Source: DATJGS01 sp035494735 (GTDB lineage: Bacteria; Eisenbacteria; RBG-16-71-46). Taken from it: a stretch of 64,000 nucleotides of DNA. The notes under the pieces are model-generated. The model saw nothing but the letters and a program-made list of their open reading frames with translations. It did no database searches and was not told where the DNA came from. Made by a program: the position numbers and the translations under genes. The number at the start of each line of letters is the position of its first letter. The stretch's first letter is position 1. Shown here one piece after another: positions 1-8,799 of this stretch. The stretch is from positions 1-64,000 of the forward strand of contig DATJGS010000041.1 in assembly GCA_035494735.1 (NCBI GenBank). The letters run 5' to 3'.

Positions 1-459
1 CGCGAACGCCGGCAGAGCGCAGACCGTGCGAATACGCGCACGGTTCAACTGCGAACCGTTCGTCGCGTCGAACAGCGGCGCGATCGCGTAGTCATAGCCA
101 CCGAGAGCCTGGCCCGACCACGGGTCCGAGCAGCTACCCAGCGCACCAAACGAGAACGTCGTCGAGGCCGACGTCGGACGGCAGCCGCCCGACGCACGCA
201 TGTCCCACCACGGGCTGATGGAAGCCGCGCTGGTCGCGAGATCGATCACCGTCTCCTGCGTGAGCGCCTGATTGATATCGACCACCGGCGTCGCCGAGAC
301 GACGAGGATAAGGCTGGCACCGCCGTTGTTCGTACAGGTCAGCGCCGAGAAGTTGCTGCCGGCGGTACCGCAATCGCCGAACGACAGGTTGATGCCGGCA
401 GACGCAGCGCCCGCGGTGAGAGCGAGCAGTGCGCCGCAGATGAGGAGAGCCTTCTTCAT
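1..459 (-). CDS. Secreted hypothetical protein (C-terminus cut by window edge)
   Basis: Open reading frame of 153 codons that runs off the left edge. The ATG at 459 follows a clear GGAGG ribosome binding site 5 to 6 bases upstream. The N-terminus is a standard signal peptide (MKKALLICGALLALTAGAASA), so the product is exported. The mature part is rich in Ser, Thr, Gly and Ala with scattered cysteines, and has a Trp-Trp-Asp segment near residue 85. I do not recognise a family. It follows another exported protein on the same strand 145 bases upstream. A weak promoter-like pair (TTGAAC, 16 bp, TAGTCG) lies at 480-507. Function unknown. Confidence 0.8.
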   Translation of the reverse strand, partial: MKKALLICGALLALTAGAASAGINLSFGDCGTAGSNFSALTCTNNGGASLILVVSATPVVDINQALTQETVIDLATSAASISPWWDMRASGGCRPTSASTTFSFGALGSCSDPWSGQALGGYDYAIAPLFDATNGSQLNRARIRTVCALPAFA

Positions 460-604
460 TGTTGCCTCCAGGGGACGTACGACTAGTAAGGGGGACGCAG
501 AGTTCAACTTCAGATGAAAACGCATTTGCCGAGCTGGCCACCACCACCTTTCCACAGAGGATGCAGTCTCCTAGGTGTTGAGTTGGGTGCGGCCCATACC
601 GCTA

Positions 605-1324
605 TTACGGGCAGGCCAGCGGCGACGTTCCCCACGAACCGCCCGGCGCGAAGAACGCACCAACCTGGTTCGAGAGATCGAGAGCCGTCACTGAGCCGTT
701 TCCGTCGAAGTCCGACCGCGCGAAGTACGTGGGCGGGGTGTGGAACAAGTCGCCGACGAACGACGCCAGGTCGCCACCCGCGAAGCCACCACCACCACTC
801 TCGTCGTACGGAGCCACGATCACGGCCTTGACGCCCGCGAACGGACCGACATGCTGTGGGTCGAGCAGGACGCCGTCGGCGAAGATGCGCAGGCAGGGCA
901 CCGCAACGCCCGCCGCGCCGCCAGCCGGATTCTGCGACTTGCCCATGACCTTGAACGTGAACACGCCGGAAGCATCCGTCGACGCTCGAACGCTCTTGGT
1001 CGAGCAGTCGAGCGTGACGCCGGCTTCGAGCTGCGTGGACGCGATGACAGCGTCCGTCGTACCGCACTGCGTGAAGTCGAGGACCAGCGAGCTGTTCTGG
1101 ATCGGGTTGTTGGCGATGTCGCGCACCGTCACGGTGTAATCACCGACCGTCGACAGCGTCGAGCCATTGGCGCCGATCAGGTGGATCACTTTGCCGTTGC
1201 CCGGCGGAAGACCGCCCGTCTGCATCGTCGAATTCGTCGCGCTCGGCACGGACGCCATCGCCGCTCCGGCGACAAACAGGCCGCACACCGAAAGCAGCGT
1301 GGCCTTGCGAACCAAACCAGTCAT
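605..1324 (-). CDS. Secreted protein with dockerin-like calcium loop
   Basis: 239 residues. ATG at 1324 preceded by GGAGG seven bases upstream. Residues 1 to about 24 form a signal peptide ending in AGAAMA. The central part reads like an immunoglobulin-like or carbohydrate-binding beta domain (VGDYTVTVRDIANNPI). Near the C-terminus the segment DFDGNGSVTALDLS, around residues 204-217, matches the first half of a dockerin-type calcium loop; such loops are common at the ends of exported proteins in this lineage. No catalytic domain is visible. A promoter candidate lies at 1501-1530, giving a leader of about 170 nt. Exported; role unknown. Confidence 0.85.
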   Translation of the reverse strand: MTGLVRKATLLSVCGLFVAGAAMASVPSATNSTMQTGGLPPGNGKVIHLIGANGSTLSTVGDYTVTVRDIANNPIQNSSLVLDFTQCGTTDAVIASTQLEAGVTLDCSTKSVRASTDASGVFTFKVMGKSQNPAGGAAGVAVPCLRIFADGVLLDPQHVGPFAGVKAVIVAPYDESGGGGFAGGDLASFVGDLFHTPPTYFARSDFDGNGSVTALDLSNQVGAFFAPGGSWGTSPLACP

Positions 1325-1647
1325 TGTTGCACCTCCATAGATGGGTCACCCTGTTGCTAATTCAAAGGCAAGGCTCAGTTGCAAGCAATCAGGTCTGGCT
1401 GCGAGCCACCTCCTTTCAACTCTTCTTTTCTTCAAGACAAGTTGGTGCTGAAAGTCGGTACTTAATTGTCGCTTTGGCAAGGCCTTCCAAGACGGAAAGA
1501 AGTCTAGGAGTCCCGTCCACACTCTGTCAAGCGGCTTTTTACCCTCAACCCCCGCCGGCCCACATTCTTAACTCGTCCGACCCGGCGGTCTGCCTGCCGC
1601 CCGGTCCCCGGAGCTTTGGGACCAGCAAACTCTGTCCACCGTCACAC
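1325..1647. other. Intergenic leader and promoter region
   Basis: No credible gene. On the minus strand this holds the promoter candidate at 1501-1530 and a long leader for the secreted protein that starts at 1324. It is visibly more AT-rich than its surroundings, with runs of T and A. The part nearest the tRNA (1531-1647) shows no structure I can name. Confidence 0.6.
1501..1530 (-). promoter_or_regulatory. Sigma70-like promoter for the secreted protein at 605-1324
   Basis: On the minus strand a perfect TTGACA box (1525-1530) is followed after 18 bp by TAGACT (1501-1506). Transcription would start near 1494. The same arrangement with a TAGnnT -10 box is found before several other protein genes here. 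Called by eye; no start-site data. Confidence 0.5.
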
Positions 1648-1723
1648 TGGTGGGCGAAACAGGGCTCGAACCTGTGACCCCTTGCTTGTAAGGCAAGTGC
1701 TCTACCAGCTGAGCTATTCGCCC
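1648..1723 (-). tRNA. tRNA-Val (anticodon TAC)
   Basis: Complete 76-nt cloverleaf on the minus strand. Acceptor GGGCGAA pairs with TTCGCCC. The anticodon stem CTTGC/GCAAG encloses loop CTTACAA, so the anticodon is TAC. The T arm carries GGTTCGAGCC-type sequence, and CCA is encoded at 1650-1648. The first ten bases of the gene overlap the end of the upstream small membrane-protein gene, whose TAG stop is 1716-1714. Confidence 0.95.
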
Positions 1724-1962
1724 GCGCTGCTGGCCCGACCCCTCACAACCAGGGAGGCGGGAATGAGCCCGACGTAGCCGAGCACGAGGAGCGCCGGAGC
1801 CAGGGTGGTCGAGCCCTTGGAGAGCGCGACGTACCCCAGAATCAACACCCCGACCCCGAGTCCGAGGACGATGTTGTTCGTCCGCCCCCAGTTGAGCCCG
1901 AGATCAGCCTCCACCATCTTCTTGGCACTTCGTGCTTTGACGATCGGCTTGGCCTGCGCCAT
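1714..1962 (-). CDS. Small two-helix membrane protein, DUF3098-like
   Basis: 82 residues from ATG 1962, preceded by GGGGAGAAACTGG. I chose this start over an in-frame upstream one (2118) because of the binding site and because the longer N-terminus looks non-coding. Residues about 27-47 and 53-75 are two hydrophobic helices joined by a short loop (ALSKGSTTLAP), after a basic N-terminus and the motif LNWGRTNNIV. This resembles DUF3098-type proteins of the Bacteroidota/FCB group. The stop codon lies inside the 5' part of tRNA-Val, so both may share one transcript. Function unknown. Confidence 0.75.
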   Translation of the reverse strand: MAQAKPIVKARSAKKMVEADLGLNWGRTNNIVLGLGVGVLILGYVALSKGSTTLAPALLVLGYVGLIPASLVVRGRASSAGE

Positions 1963-2162
1963 CCCAGTTTCTCCCCGCCCTGAAGAGGGCCGAAACACAA
2001 ACGCCGACAGCCTCGGGCTTGCGACCTGTCCCGAAAGACCATCGGCGATACCGGTACCGTGAGGCCCGGGGCACGATCGATCTCTGCGCAGATCGCAAGG
2101 GGTGCCGCCGCCTCCCAAAGGGCGTAGTCGTCTTACCCGCCCCGGGCAGCGATCGGTTCCCG

Positions 2163-3107
2163 CTATTTCAAGAAACGGCCAAGTCTACCCTTCGGAACCC
2201 CGGCGACCCCGAGGTTGAGGCTGCCAGAGCGGAAGCCCTCGAGGTCGAGGGCCACGCGGGAATAGCCGAGAGCCTTGAGGCCCTCGACCAGCGGCTCCCG
2301 GACGTCCGCCTCGACCAGCCTCGCGAGATCGGCGAGCGGCACTTCGATCCGCGCCATGTCGCCGACGTGGCGCACGCGCAGCTCGACAAAGCCCAGCGAA
2401 CGCAACAGTTCCTCGGCGGCCTCGACCTGCCCCAGCGCCTCGCGGGTGATCTCGGTGCCGTAGGGTATGCGCGACGCCAGGCACGGCGACGCGGGCTTGT
2501 CGCGGCTCTCGAGCCCATAGTGCGCGGCTGCGGCCCTGACGTCGGCCTTCGTGAACCCGAGGTCGGCGAGCGGCGATTGCACGGCGCGTTCCTCCGCGGC
2601 GCGGCGGCCGGGCCGCCAGTCGCCCAGGTCCTCGACGATCGTCCCGTCCAGCACGGCGCGCGCGCCGAAGCGCATCGCGACCTCGGCCAGCTCGCGGTAA
2701 AGCTCGCTCTTGCAGTGATAACACCGGTCGACCGGGTTCGAACGGAAGTTCGGATCGGACAGTTCGCCGGTGCTCACGATCTCGATCGCGGCGCCGAAGG
2801 AGGCGGCCTGGGCGAGCGCCAGTTCCAGCTCACGTCTGGCGTACGAGTCCGAACGGCCGATGACGCCGAGCGCGCGATCGCCCAGCACTTCACAGGCGGC
2901 GCGCAGAACCAGGCTGGAATCGACGCCACCGGAGTAGGCCACCACGACCCGGTCGAGGTCGCGGAGCAAGGCGCGCAGGCGCTCCAAACGCTCGGCCCAA
3001 CCGAGGTCGGGGAACGGACGGTCGCGCGGAGGGCCGATCTGGATGAGGGGAAGCGAAGCCACGGGAGCGGAAGAATAGCACGCGCCAGCGGCGGCGGGCG
3101 AGTGCAC
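2163..3107 (-). CDS. larE: LarE-type ATP-dependent sacrificial sulfur transferase
   Basis: 314 residues. LarE adds sulfur to pyridinium dicarboxylate mononucleotide while building the nickel-pincer nucleotide cofactor of lactate racemase-type enzymes. The PP-loop ATP motif YSGGVDSS is at residues 58-65, followed by CYHCK at 129-133 and the PCLASR motif with Cys209, which I take as the sacrificial cysteine by analogy with the Lactobacillus plantarum enzyme. The GTG start at 3107 gives a non-conserved 35-residue extension; GTG at 3062 is an alternative. larB and larC lie about 57 kb away in this window; larA was not seen. It sits 30 bases downstream of a large secreted-protein gene. Confidence 0.85.
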   Translation of the reverse strand: MHSPAAAGACYSSAPVASLPLIQIGPPRDRPFPDLGWAERLERLRALLRDLDRVVVAYSGGVDSSLVLRAACEVLGDRALGVIGRSDSYARRELELALAQAASFGAAIEIVSTGELSDPNFRSNPVDRCYHCKSELYRELAEVAMRFGARAVLDGTIVEDLGDWRPGRRAAEERAVQSPLADLGFTKADVRAAAAHYGLESRDKPASPCLASRIPYGTEITREALGQVEAAEELLRSLGFVELRVRHVGDMARIEVPLADLARLVEADVREPLVEGLKALGYSRVALDLEGFRSGSLNLGVAGVPKGRLGRFLK

Positions 3108-3137
3108 CGCCCGCCGCCCGCGACGCCTCGCGTCCCC

Positions 3138-6100
3138 TTACTGCGCGCTGACCATCACCTGCGTCTGCGTGAACGTGCCGACCTTGAGCCGCACGTAGAA
3201 CACGCCGGCGCGCACCGGCGTGCCGCCACTCGCGCTCATCTGCCAGCGCTCGCTCCACCGCCCGACCGTGGCCGACCCATGGGCGAGCGTCGCGACCTTG
3301 CGCCCGGCCAGATCGAACACGGCGAGATCCAGCGCCTGACCGGCGGCCGAGCGCGGCACTTCGAAATCGACGTCGCACGCCCCGCGCGCCGGGTTCGGCC
3401 GCGGCGCGAGGAGCCGCAGCGACGCCGGTTCTCCCGAGCCCGCCGGCGGATCCACCGCGAGCGTGCCGCTGCAGGACACCTCGTCCACACCGGCACACGT
3501 CGTCGCGGCGGCCACGGTGGTGAATGCGGAGGGGTTGCCCGCCTCGTCGTAGGTCTTGAGCCCGAAGTAGTACGGAGTGCACGAGGGCAGCCCCGCGACG
3601 TCGGCGCAGTGCGGCGAGCCCGGCGTGCCGCTCGGTGGCGCGGAACCCAGCGAAAAAGCCGTGAAGAAGTTCACCGCCGTGATCGGCGCCGTCGAGTAGC
3701 GGATGTCGAAGCGATGCGCCGGACCGGTCGCGCCATCGTCGCCCGACTCGATCCAGTCGATCTCGAGGCTGGTGCTGCCGGCCGACGGCGTCAGCGCCGA
3801 AGCAGCCGGGACGACGGCGTCGAACGCGAAGACGTTCGCGAACACCCCGCCCGTGCACGAGAACTGGCAGTCGGCCGCGGTGCGGGAATCCTCCCACGCG
3901 GCGACCAGCGAGCCGCGCCCGACCATGGCGAGCGCCGGCGCCTGCTGGTCGTCGACCTGCGAGCACAGAGCGGCGCCGTCGATCGGGATCGTCGGGTCGA
4001 GCGAGCCTTCGCTGGTCACGCGCTCGAGGTAGATGTCGCCGGCCGGGCCGCGCCCGTCGCTCCACGCGATGCACGCGCCGCCCGTGCTGTCGGCGAGCAG
4101 CGTGGCCTGCGATTGCGCGCCGCTCGCGGTGCACACCCCGACACCGTTCACCGACCAGCCAGGCGCGACCGCGCCGTCCGCGGTGAGCCGCTCGGCGAAG
4201 ATGTCGCCCGTCGAGTTCGTGGCGTCGCGGCGGAAGTCGGTCCAGCAGATCACGGCGCCACCCGCGCCGTCGGCGACCAGCCGCTCGTCCCGCTGGTCGA
4301 ACGGCGCCGTGCTGACGGCCGTCCCGCCCGGCGTCCAGCCGGCGACCACCGCGCCGGTCGCGTCGAGCCGGACCGCGTAGAGATCCTGGCCGGAACCGAG
4401 CGCCTGGAACGCGACGATCGCGCCCCCCGAGCCGTCGGCGACGAGGTGCGCGTTCGCCCCGGTCGCCAGGCTGATGCCGCCCGCCGCCCACAACGGCACG
4501 CCGGTCGCATCGACGCGCTGGATGTGGACACCGGAGTTCCACGAGACGATGGCGCCACCGGCGCCGTCGGACGCCACGTCCGGCGTGCCGCCGCTGCTCG
4601 ATAGGCTGACGCCGCCGCTCGGCCACGCCAGCGCGCCGGCCGGCGAGACGCGCTGGGCGTGGATCCCGCTCTGCGACCAGGCGACAAGGACGCCGCCGGC
4701 GCCGTCCGCGGCGGCCGCAGGATTCGCCCCCGTCGACGTCGTGACGCGCACGCCGTCGTTCGTCCAGCCCGGCGCGAACGCGCCCGAACCGGTGACGCGC
4801 GTGACGCGCACGCCGCTGCCGAGCCAGTTCCACACGACGAAGGCTCCGCCCGCGCCGTCGCTCACCAGACTCAGATCCGAGGCGTTCGCGCCGGACGCGG
4901 GCGTGATTTCGAGTCCGTCGTACGGCCAGCCCGGCGCCATCGCTCCCGTGGCCAGCACCCGGCGCAGGAAGACGGTCGCGAATTCGGGCGAGCGGCCGTC
5001 GATCCAGCCGACGATCGCGCCGTTCGCGCCATCGGGAACGACGCGCGGGCGTGCGATGCCGGTGCTCGCGCGGCGCACCGGCACGCCACCCACGACCCAG
5101 CCCGGCTGATCGTCGGGGAACACGACGTTCCCGACCACCACGTCGTACTGGTCGGCGAGCGCTGAATTGCCGGCGAGCTCGTTCCCGATCCAGAACGTCG
5201 AATCCGCGGGATCGACCGCGACCGTCGCGTAGTCGCCCCAGCGCGCGAATGAGCCCGTCGAGCTGTAGAACGTGTCGCTGGCGCGCACCACGATCGGCGC
5301 CGGGAACGCGTCGGCGCCTGCCTGGCGCGCCGCGACCATGACGGTTGGGAACTGGCTGGACGACGACTGGGTGAACACGACGCACACGTCGCCCTTGGCG
5401 TTGCCGCCGATCGTGGGCATGAAGTCCCAGACGCCGGGCCCGCCGTCGAAGAATCCGGACTCGGCGAGCGTCGGCGCGCTCGAGGGGAAACCGTTCGTCG
5501 CGACCTTGTAGTAGTAGACGATGGCCCGGCCCGCGGAGCCGCCCGCGGTGTGACAGAACCACATCGCGCCGTCGCGCCAGAAGCCGTTCCCCTGGGTGCG
5601 CGGGCTCTGGGTATCGAGCGCGACGCTCGTGCCGCTCTGCGGCGCGCCGCTGATCGCGCCGCCGTGGTTCGGCACCGACACGTCGGCCGACGTGAGCGTC
5701 GGGGTCCCGAGCGGATCCGACAGCGCCCACACGCGGACCCCGGTCGTGCTCGAGAAGTCGATCTCGCCGAAGTACGCGACGTTGCCGGGCCCGACGTCTC
5801 CCACCACCGACATCGGCGCGAGCGCGAAGGCGCCCGAGATGTCCGGCGTGCGCACGAGCTTCATCGAGGCCGTGCCGCTGATGAGCTGGGCCTTGTCGAG
5901 CGACATGACGATACAGTCGCGGAACTCGCTGAAGCCGTCCAACGGGAACGAGAACATGTCGGCCGTGATGTACACGCCCTGCGCGTCGAAGCCGATGCTG
6001 GGAAGGTCGGCGGCGTACTTCGTGGAGCCGACCGAGTCCGTGACTTCGAAGCGGTACGAGAACCAGTCGGCGGCCCCGTTGCTCGCCGGATCGGAATTCT

Positions 6101-6629
6101 TGGAGACGGCCACGTCGATGAACGATTGGTACGGCGGCTCGTTCCGGTAGGAGTGGAAGATCACGAAGAACCGCCCGCAGCCCGGGTCGTAGAGAACGCG
6201 CGGATCGATCCCGAGCCCGAGTTGCTCCTGCGGGACGAGATCGACGAGGGGCGTCGCCTCCCAGACGAGGTGGCCGTTCTTCCGGTAGTACACGAGCGAT
6301 GCGTTGATCGATCTCAGGAATCCGTCCGGCCCCATGGCGCCGTGAGGATCGGGCGGAACGTCGAGACGCTGGTGCGTGGCGTCCCACGTGCTGATGACGA
6401 CCGGCGCCTTCCCGGTCGTGGCCACACGCGCCGTGCTGACGACGCGCCCGCCGTTCGTGCGGGCGAAGCCTTCCGGAAGTTGCGTCGTCTTCGCGCTCGG
6501 CGGCATCGGTGGCGCTTCGCCCTCGACGTCGGCGCGCGCCGGCGTCGAAGCGACGAGGCCCATGAGCGCGATCAGAAACGCCAGCCGAGCCGGCGCGTGT
6601 GCCACGAACCACGAACGACGCTTTCGCAT
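3138..6629 (-). CDS. Large secreted repeat protein with FlgD-like C-terminal domain
   Basis: 1163 residues. ATG 6629 is preceded by GGAGGGCGAT, which decides this start over a GTG four codons upstream. Residues 1 to about 34 form a signal peptide. The first half contains Asp- and aromatic-rich segments typical of sialidase or propeller-like exported proteins. From about residue 540 to 900 a motif with core D-G-A/S-G-G-A recurs about every 40-55 residues, usually followed by a tryptophan strand; this looks like a beta-propeller or repeated beta domain. The last 80 residues are a FlgD-like domain (LAVFDLAGRKVATLAHG ... AGVFYVRL), a likely export or sorting signal. Substrate unknown. Confidence 0.85.
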   Translation of the reverse strand: MRKRRSWFVAHAPARLAFLIALMGLVASTPARADVEGEAPPMPPSAKTTQLPEGFARTNGGRVVSTARVATTGKAPVVISTWDATHQRLDVPPDPHGAMGPDGFLRSINASLVYYRKNGHLVWEATPLVDLVPQEQLGLGIDPRVLYDPGCGRFFVIFHSYRNEPPYQSFIDVAVSKNSDPASNGAADWFSYRFEVTDSVGSTKYAADLPSIGFDAQGVYITADMFSFPLDGFSEFRDCIVMSLDKAQLISGTASMKLVRTPDISGAFALAPMSVVGDVGPGNVAYFGEIDFSSTTGVRVWALSDPLGTPTLTSADVSVPNHGGAISGAPQSGTSVALDTQSPRTQGNGFWRDGAMWFCHTAGGSAGRAIVYYYKVATNGFPSSAPTLAESGFFDGGPGVWDFMPTIGGNAKGDVCVVFTQSSSSQFPTVMVAARQAGADAFPAPIVVRASDTFYSSTGSFARWGDYATVAVDPADSTFWIGNELAGNSALADQYDVVVGNVVFPDDQPGWVVGGVPVRRASTGIARPRVVPDGANGAIVGWIDGRSPEFATVFLRRVLATGAMAPGWPYDGLEITPASGANASDLSLVSDGAGGAFVVWNWLGSGVRVTRVTGSGAFAPGWTNDGVRVTTSTGANPAAAADGAGGVLVAWSQSGIHAQRVSPAGALAWPSGGVSLSSSGGTPDVASDGAGGAIVSWNSGVHIQRVDATGVPLWAAGGISLATGANAHLVADGSGGAIVAFQALGSGQDLYAVRLDATGAVVAGWTPGGTAVSTAPFDQRDERLVADGAGGAVICWTDFRRDATNSTGDIFAERLTADGAVAPGWSVNGVGVCTASGAQSQATLLADSTGGACIAWSDGRGPAGDIYLERVTSEGSLDPTIPIDGAALCSQVDDQQAPALAMVGRGSLVAAWEDSRTAADCQFSCTGGVFANVFAFDAVVPAASALTPSAGSTSLEIDWIESGDDGATGPAHRFDIRYSTAPITAVNFFTAFSLGSAPPSGTPGSPHCADVAGLPSCTPYYFGLKTYDEAGNPSAFTTVAAATTCAGVDEVSCSGTLAVDPPAGSGEPASLRLLAPRPNPARGACDVDFEVPRSAAGQALDLAVFDLAGRKVATLAHGSATVGRWSERWQMSASGGTPVRAGVFYVRLKVGTFTQTQVMVSAQ

Positions 6630-6803
6630 ATCGCCCTCCACTTCGCCCCGGCGCCCGGGACCATCGCGTGACCAGCCCCGGTAGTACCACGCGAGCGCGC
6701 GATGAAAAGCGGAATCGTGGCGACGCCGACGCTTTGCCCAGGCGGCTCGGGCGCGGTCGACCTTCCCGCGTCCGGCGCTGGGTCTCTTTGGCTGACGCTG
6801 GGT

Positions 6804-8351
6804 CTATTTGGCGCGCGTGCGCGTGGAGTCGGCGTGCGCGGACGTCGTGCGCGGCCTGGAGCCGGAAGCCGCGGGCTTCGGCTTGCGCCGATGCGCGTGC
6901 GTCGTGTCCGCCGCCGGGCGCGACGTCCGCTGGGCCGACGCGCGCTTGACCGTGGTGTCGGCCTTCGCCGACGTCGCGGACTTCTTCGCGGAGGCGGCCG
7001 ACGCGGGCGCGGACGTCGACTTCTTCGACGACGCCGTGCTCGCGGCGCCGGCTTTCGCGGCCGACGATCTTTCGGCGGACGCGGGCGCCGTCTCCGCGGG
7101 CTGTGATGCGGGCGTGCCCGACTTCGCCGCCACCGGCTTCTCGTGCGCGACGGACGTCGCCGGCGTCGCGCCCTTGCCGTGCGCCGCCCCGTGCGCGGAG
7201 GCGGTCGTCGCGGTGTCCACGCGCGGCGCCGGCGCCACGACCGAGTCGAGCATGTGCGCGGTGATGAGCGGATCGGGCTCGGGCACCGATGCGGTGCGCA
7301 CGAACGCGATGTTCTTCAGGTGCTGCTGGTAGGTCTCGGCGAACAGGTGCCGGCCCTGGCCGCGCGCCACGAAGTACAGATCGCGGATGTCGGGAAGCGG
7401 ATCGATGACCGCGCGAATGCTGGCGGTGCCCGGATTGCACACGGGACCGGGCGGCAGCCCGGTCACCATGTAGGTGTTGAACGGCGAGTCCGACTTGAGC
7501 TGGCGCAGGAACAGGTGCGAGCGGGGCCCGAGGCCGAGCCCGTACGAGACCGTCGGGTCGGCCTGCAGGCGCATGCCGATCTGCAGCCGGTTCAGGTAGA
7601 CGCGCGCGATGCGCGGGCGCTCTTCGTCGACCTGGGCCTCGGCCTCGACGATCGAGGCCAGGGTCAGCACCTGATGCAGGCTCAAGCCCAGCGGCAGCGA
7701 ATCGCGCCCCTCGCTGGCCTTCAGCAGCACTTCGTGCTGGCGCGCCGCCATGGTGCGGAACGCGACCTCGGGGGACGTGCCCGGCAGGAACTCGTACGAG
7801 TTCGGCGCGAGATAGCCCTCGATGCTGGGCGCGGTGACGCCGAGCGAGTCGAGGAACGTGCGGTCGTGGGCCAGCGAATCGAAGGCGGCGACGGGCACGC
7901 CGAGCCGGTTCGAGAGCAGCACGCTGATCTCGCTCGTCGTCAGCCCCTCGGGAATCGTGATGAGGTTGAGCCCGCTCATGCCGCGCGCGAACGCGCGCAG
8001 CAGCGCCGGCACCGAGATGCCGAGCCGGAACGCGTACTGCCCGGCCTTGATGCTGCGATCGAGATGCATGAGCCGGGCGAGCGCCTGGAATCCCAGCGTG
8101 CCGCGCAGGAGACCGACGCGGTGCAGCTCCTCCGCCACGCCGCGCAGCGTCTCGCCGCGCTGGACGAGCACGACGCGCCGCTCGTCGGGCGGGAACGGTC
8201 CAGCCGGCAGGAACAGGTCGGCGGCCACCGCGCAGCCCGCGACCAGCAGCAGCAGTAGCGCCCAGCGCCGCGGCCGGAACGGGCGGCGCCAGGGCGCGGG
8301 AGCGCCTTCGCGCGGGGACAGCTTGCGATCGCCGATCAGAGGGAACGCCAC
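6804..8351 (-). CDS. mltG: Endolytic murein transglycosylase MltG with Ala/Ser/Lys tail
   Basis: 515 residues, GTG start at 8351, three bases after ruvX. MltG cuts nascent peptidoglycan strands at the inner membrane and sets glycan length. One transmembrane helix is at about 31-50, a LysM-like stretch at about 60-110, then the YceG domain. The catalytic glutamate is Glu236 in SIVEAEAQ, and the conserved PPGPVCNPG segment lies about 80 residues later. Residues from about 375 to 515 are low complexity (Ala, Ser, Thr, Lys, Pro), absent from typical MltG of about 340 residues. That tail would be periplasmic and basic, and may bind cell wall or nucleic acid; this is inference. Confidence 0.92.
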   Translation of the reverse strand: MAFPLIGDRKLSPREGAPAPWRRPFRPRRWALLLLLVAGCAVAADLFLPAGPFPPDERRVVLVQRGETLRGVAEELHRVGLLRGTLGFQALARLMHLDRSIKAGQYAFRLGISVPALLRAFARGMSGLNLITIPEGLTTSEISVLLSNRLGVPVAAFDSLAHDRTFLDSLGVTAPSIEGYLAPNSYEFLPGTSPEVAFRTMAARQHEVLLKASEGRDSLPLGLSLHQVLTLASIVEAEAQVDEERPRIARVYLNRLQIGMRLQADPTVSYGLGLGPRSHLFLRQLKSDSPFNTYMVTGLPPGPVCNPGTASIRAVIDPLPDIRDLYFVARGQGRHLFAETYQQHLKNIAFVRTASVPEPDPLITAHMLDSVVAPAPRVDTATTASAHGAAHGKGATPATSVAHEKPVAAKSGTPASQPAETAPASAERSSAAKAGAASTASSKKSTSAPASAASAKKSATSAKADTTVKRASAQRTSRPAADTTHAHRRKPKPAASGSRPRTTSAHADSTRTRAK

Positions 8352-8354
8352 GAG

Positions 8355-8792
8355 CTAGGGATCGGGCGGCGCGGGCCGTGACTTGAGGCGAAGCAGGTAG
8401 GACTCGAGCAGCGCCACCGCCGCGCCCTGATCCACGCGGGCCCGGGCGTGCCCGGTGCGCACCCCGACTTCACGCAGCCGGCGCTGGCTGATCGCCGAGG
8501 TCAGGCGTTCGTCGTACGTGTCGACCGGCAGTCCCGAGCGCTTCTCGAGTCCGTCCGCGAAGCGCTGCGCCAGCTCGGCCGCCTCGCCGCGCTCGCCGGA
8601 CATGAGCAGCGGCAGCCCGACCACGATGCGCGCGACGTCCTCGGCCGCGGCCACCGCGGCGACGCGCATGATGGCGTCGTCGGGGCTCCGCGCCTCGACG
8701 GTCTTGAGGCCGGTGGCGATGATGCCGGAGGGATCGCTCACGGCGAGGCCGATGCGTTTCTCGCCCCAATCCACGGCGAGGATGCGCCCCAT
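8355..8792 (-). CDS. ruvX: YqgF/RuvX Holliday-junction resolvase-like nuclease
   Basis: 145 residues from ATG 8792; the longer in-frame ORF start lies inside the upstream gene. The product begins with MGRILAVDWGEKRIGLAVSD, the RNase H-fold first strand with its metal-binding Asp. VVGLPLLMSGERG and DERLTS follow, the second and third hallmark motifs. The family is implicated in pre-16S rRNA 5'-end processing. The upstream ATPase gene ends 7 bases before this start, and mltG follows 3 bases after its stop; the ruvX-mltG pair is common in bacteria. Confidence 0.93.
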   Translation of the reverse strand: MGRILAVDWGEKRIGLAVSDPSGIIATGLKTVEARSPDDAIMRVAAVAAAEDVARIVVGLPLLMSGERGEAAELAQRFADGLEKRSGLPVDTYDERLTSAISQRRLREVGVRTGHARARVDQGAAVALLESYLLRLKSRPAPPDP

Positions 8793-8799
8793 GCGCGTC

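Noticed and set aside
2019..4604. 861-codon plus-strand open frame opposite larE and the repeat protein
   Set aside because: Antisense shadow, Arg/Ala-rich, no start signal; larE and the repeat protein explain the region.
2890..7440. 1516-codon minus-strand open frame across larE, the secreted repeat protein and mltG
   Set aside because: It lies in another frame of well-supported genes, is extremely Arg-rich and shows no family features; a GC-content artefact.
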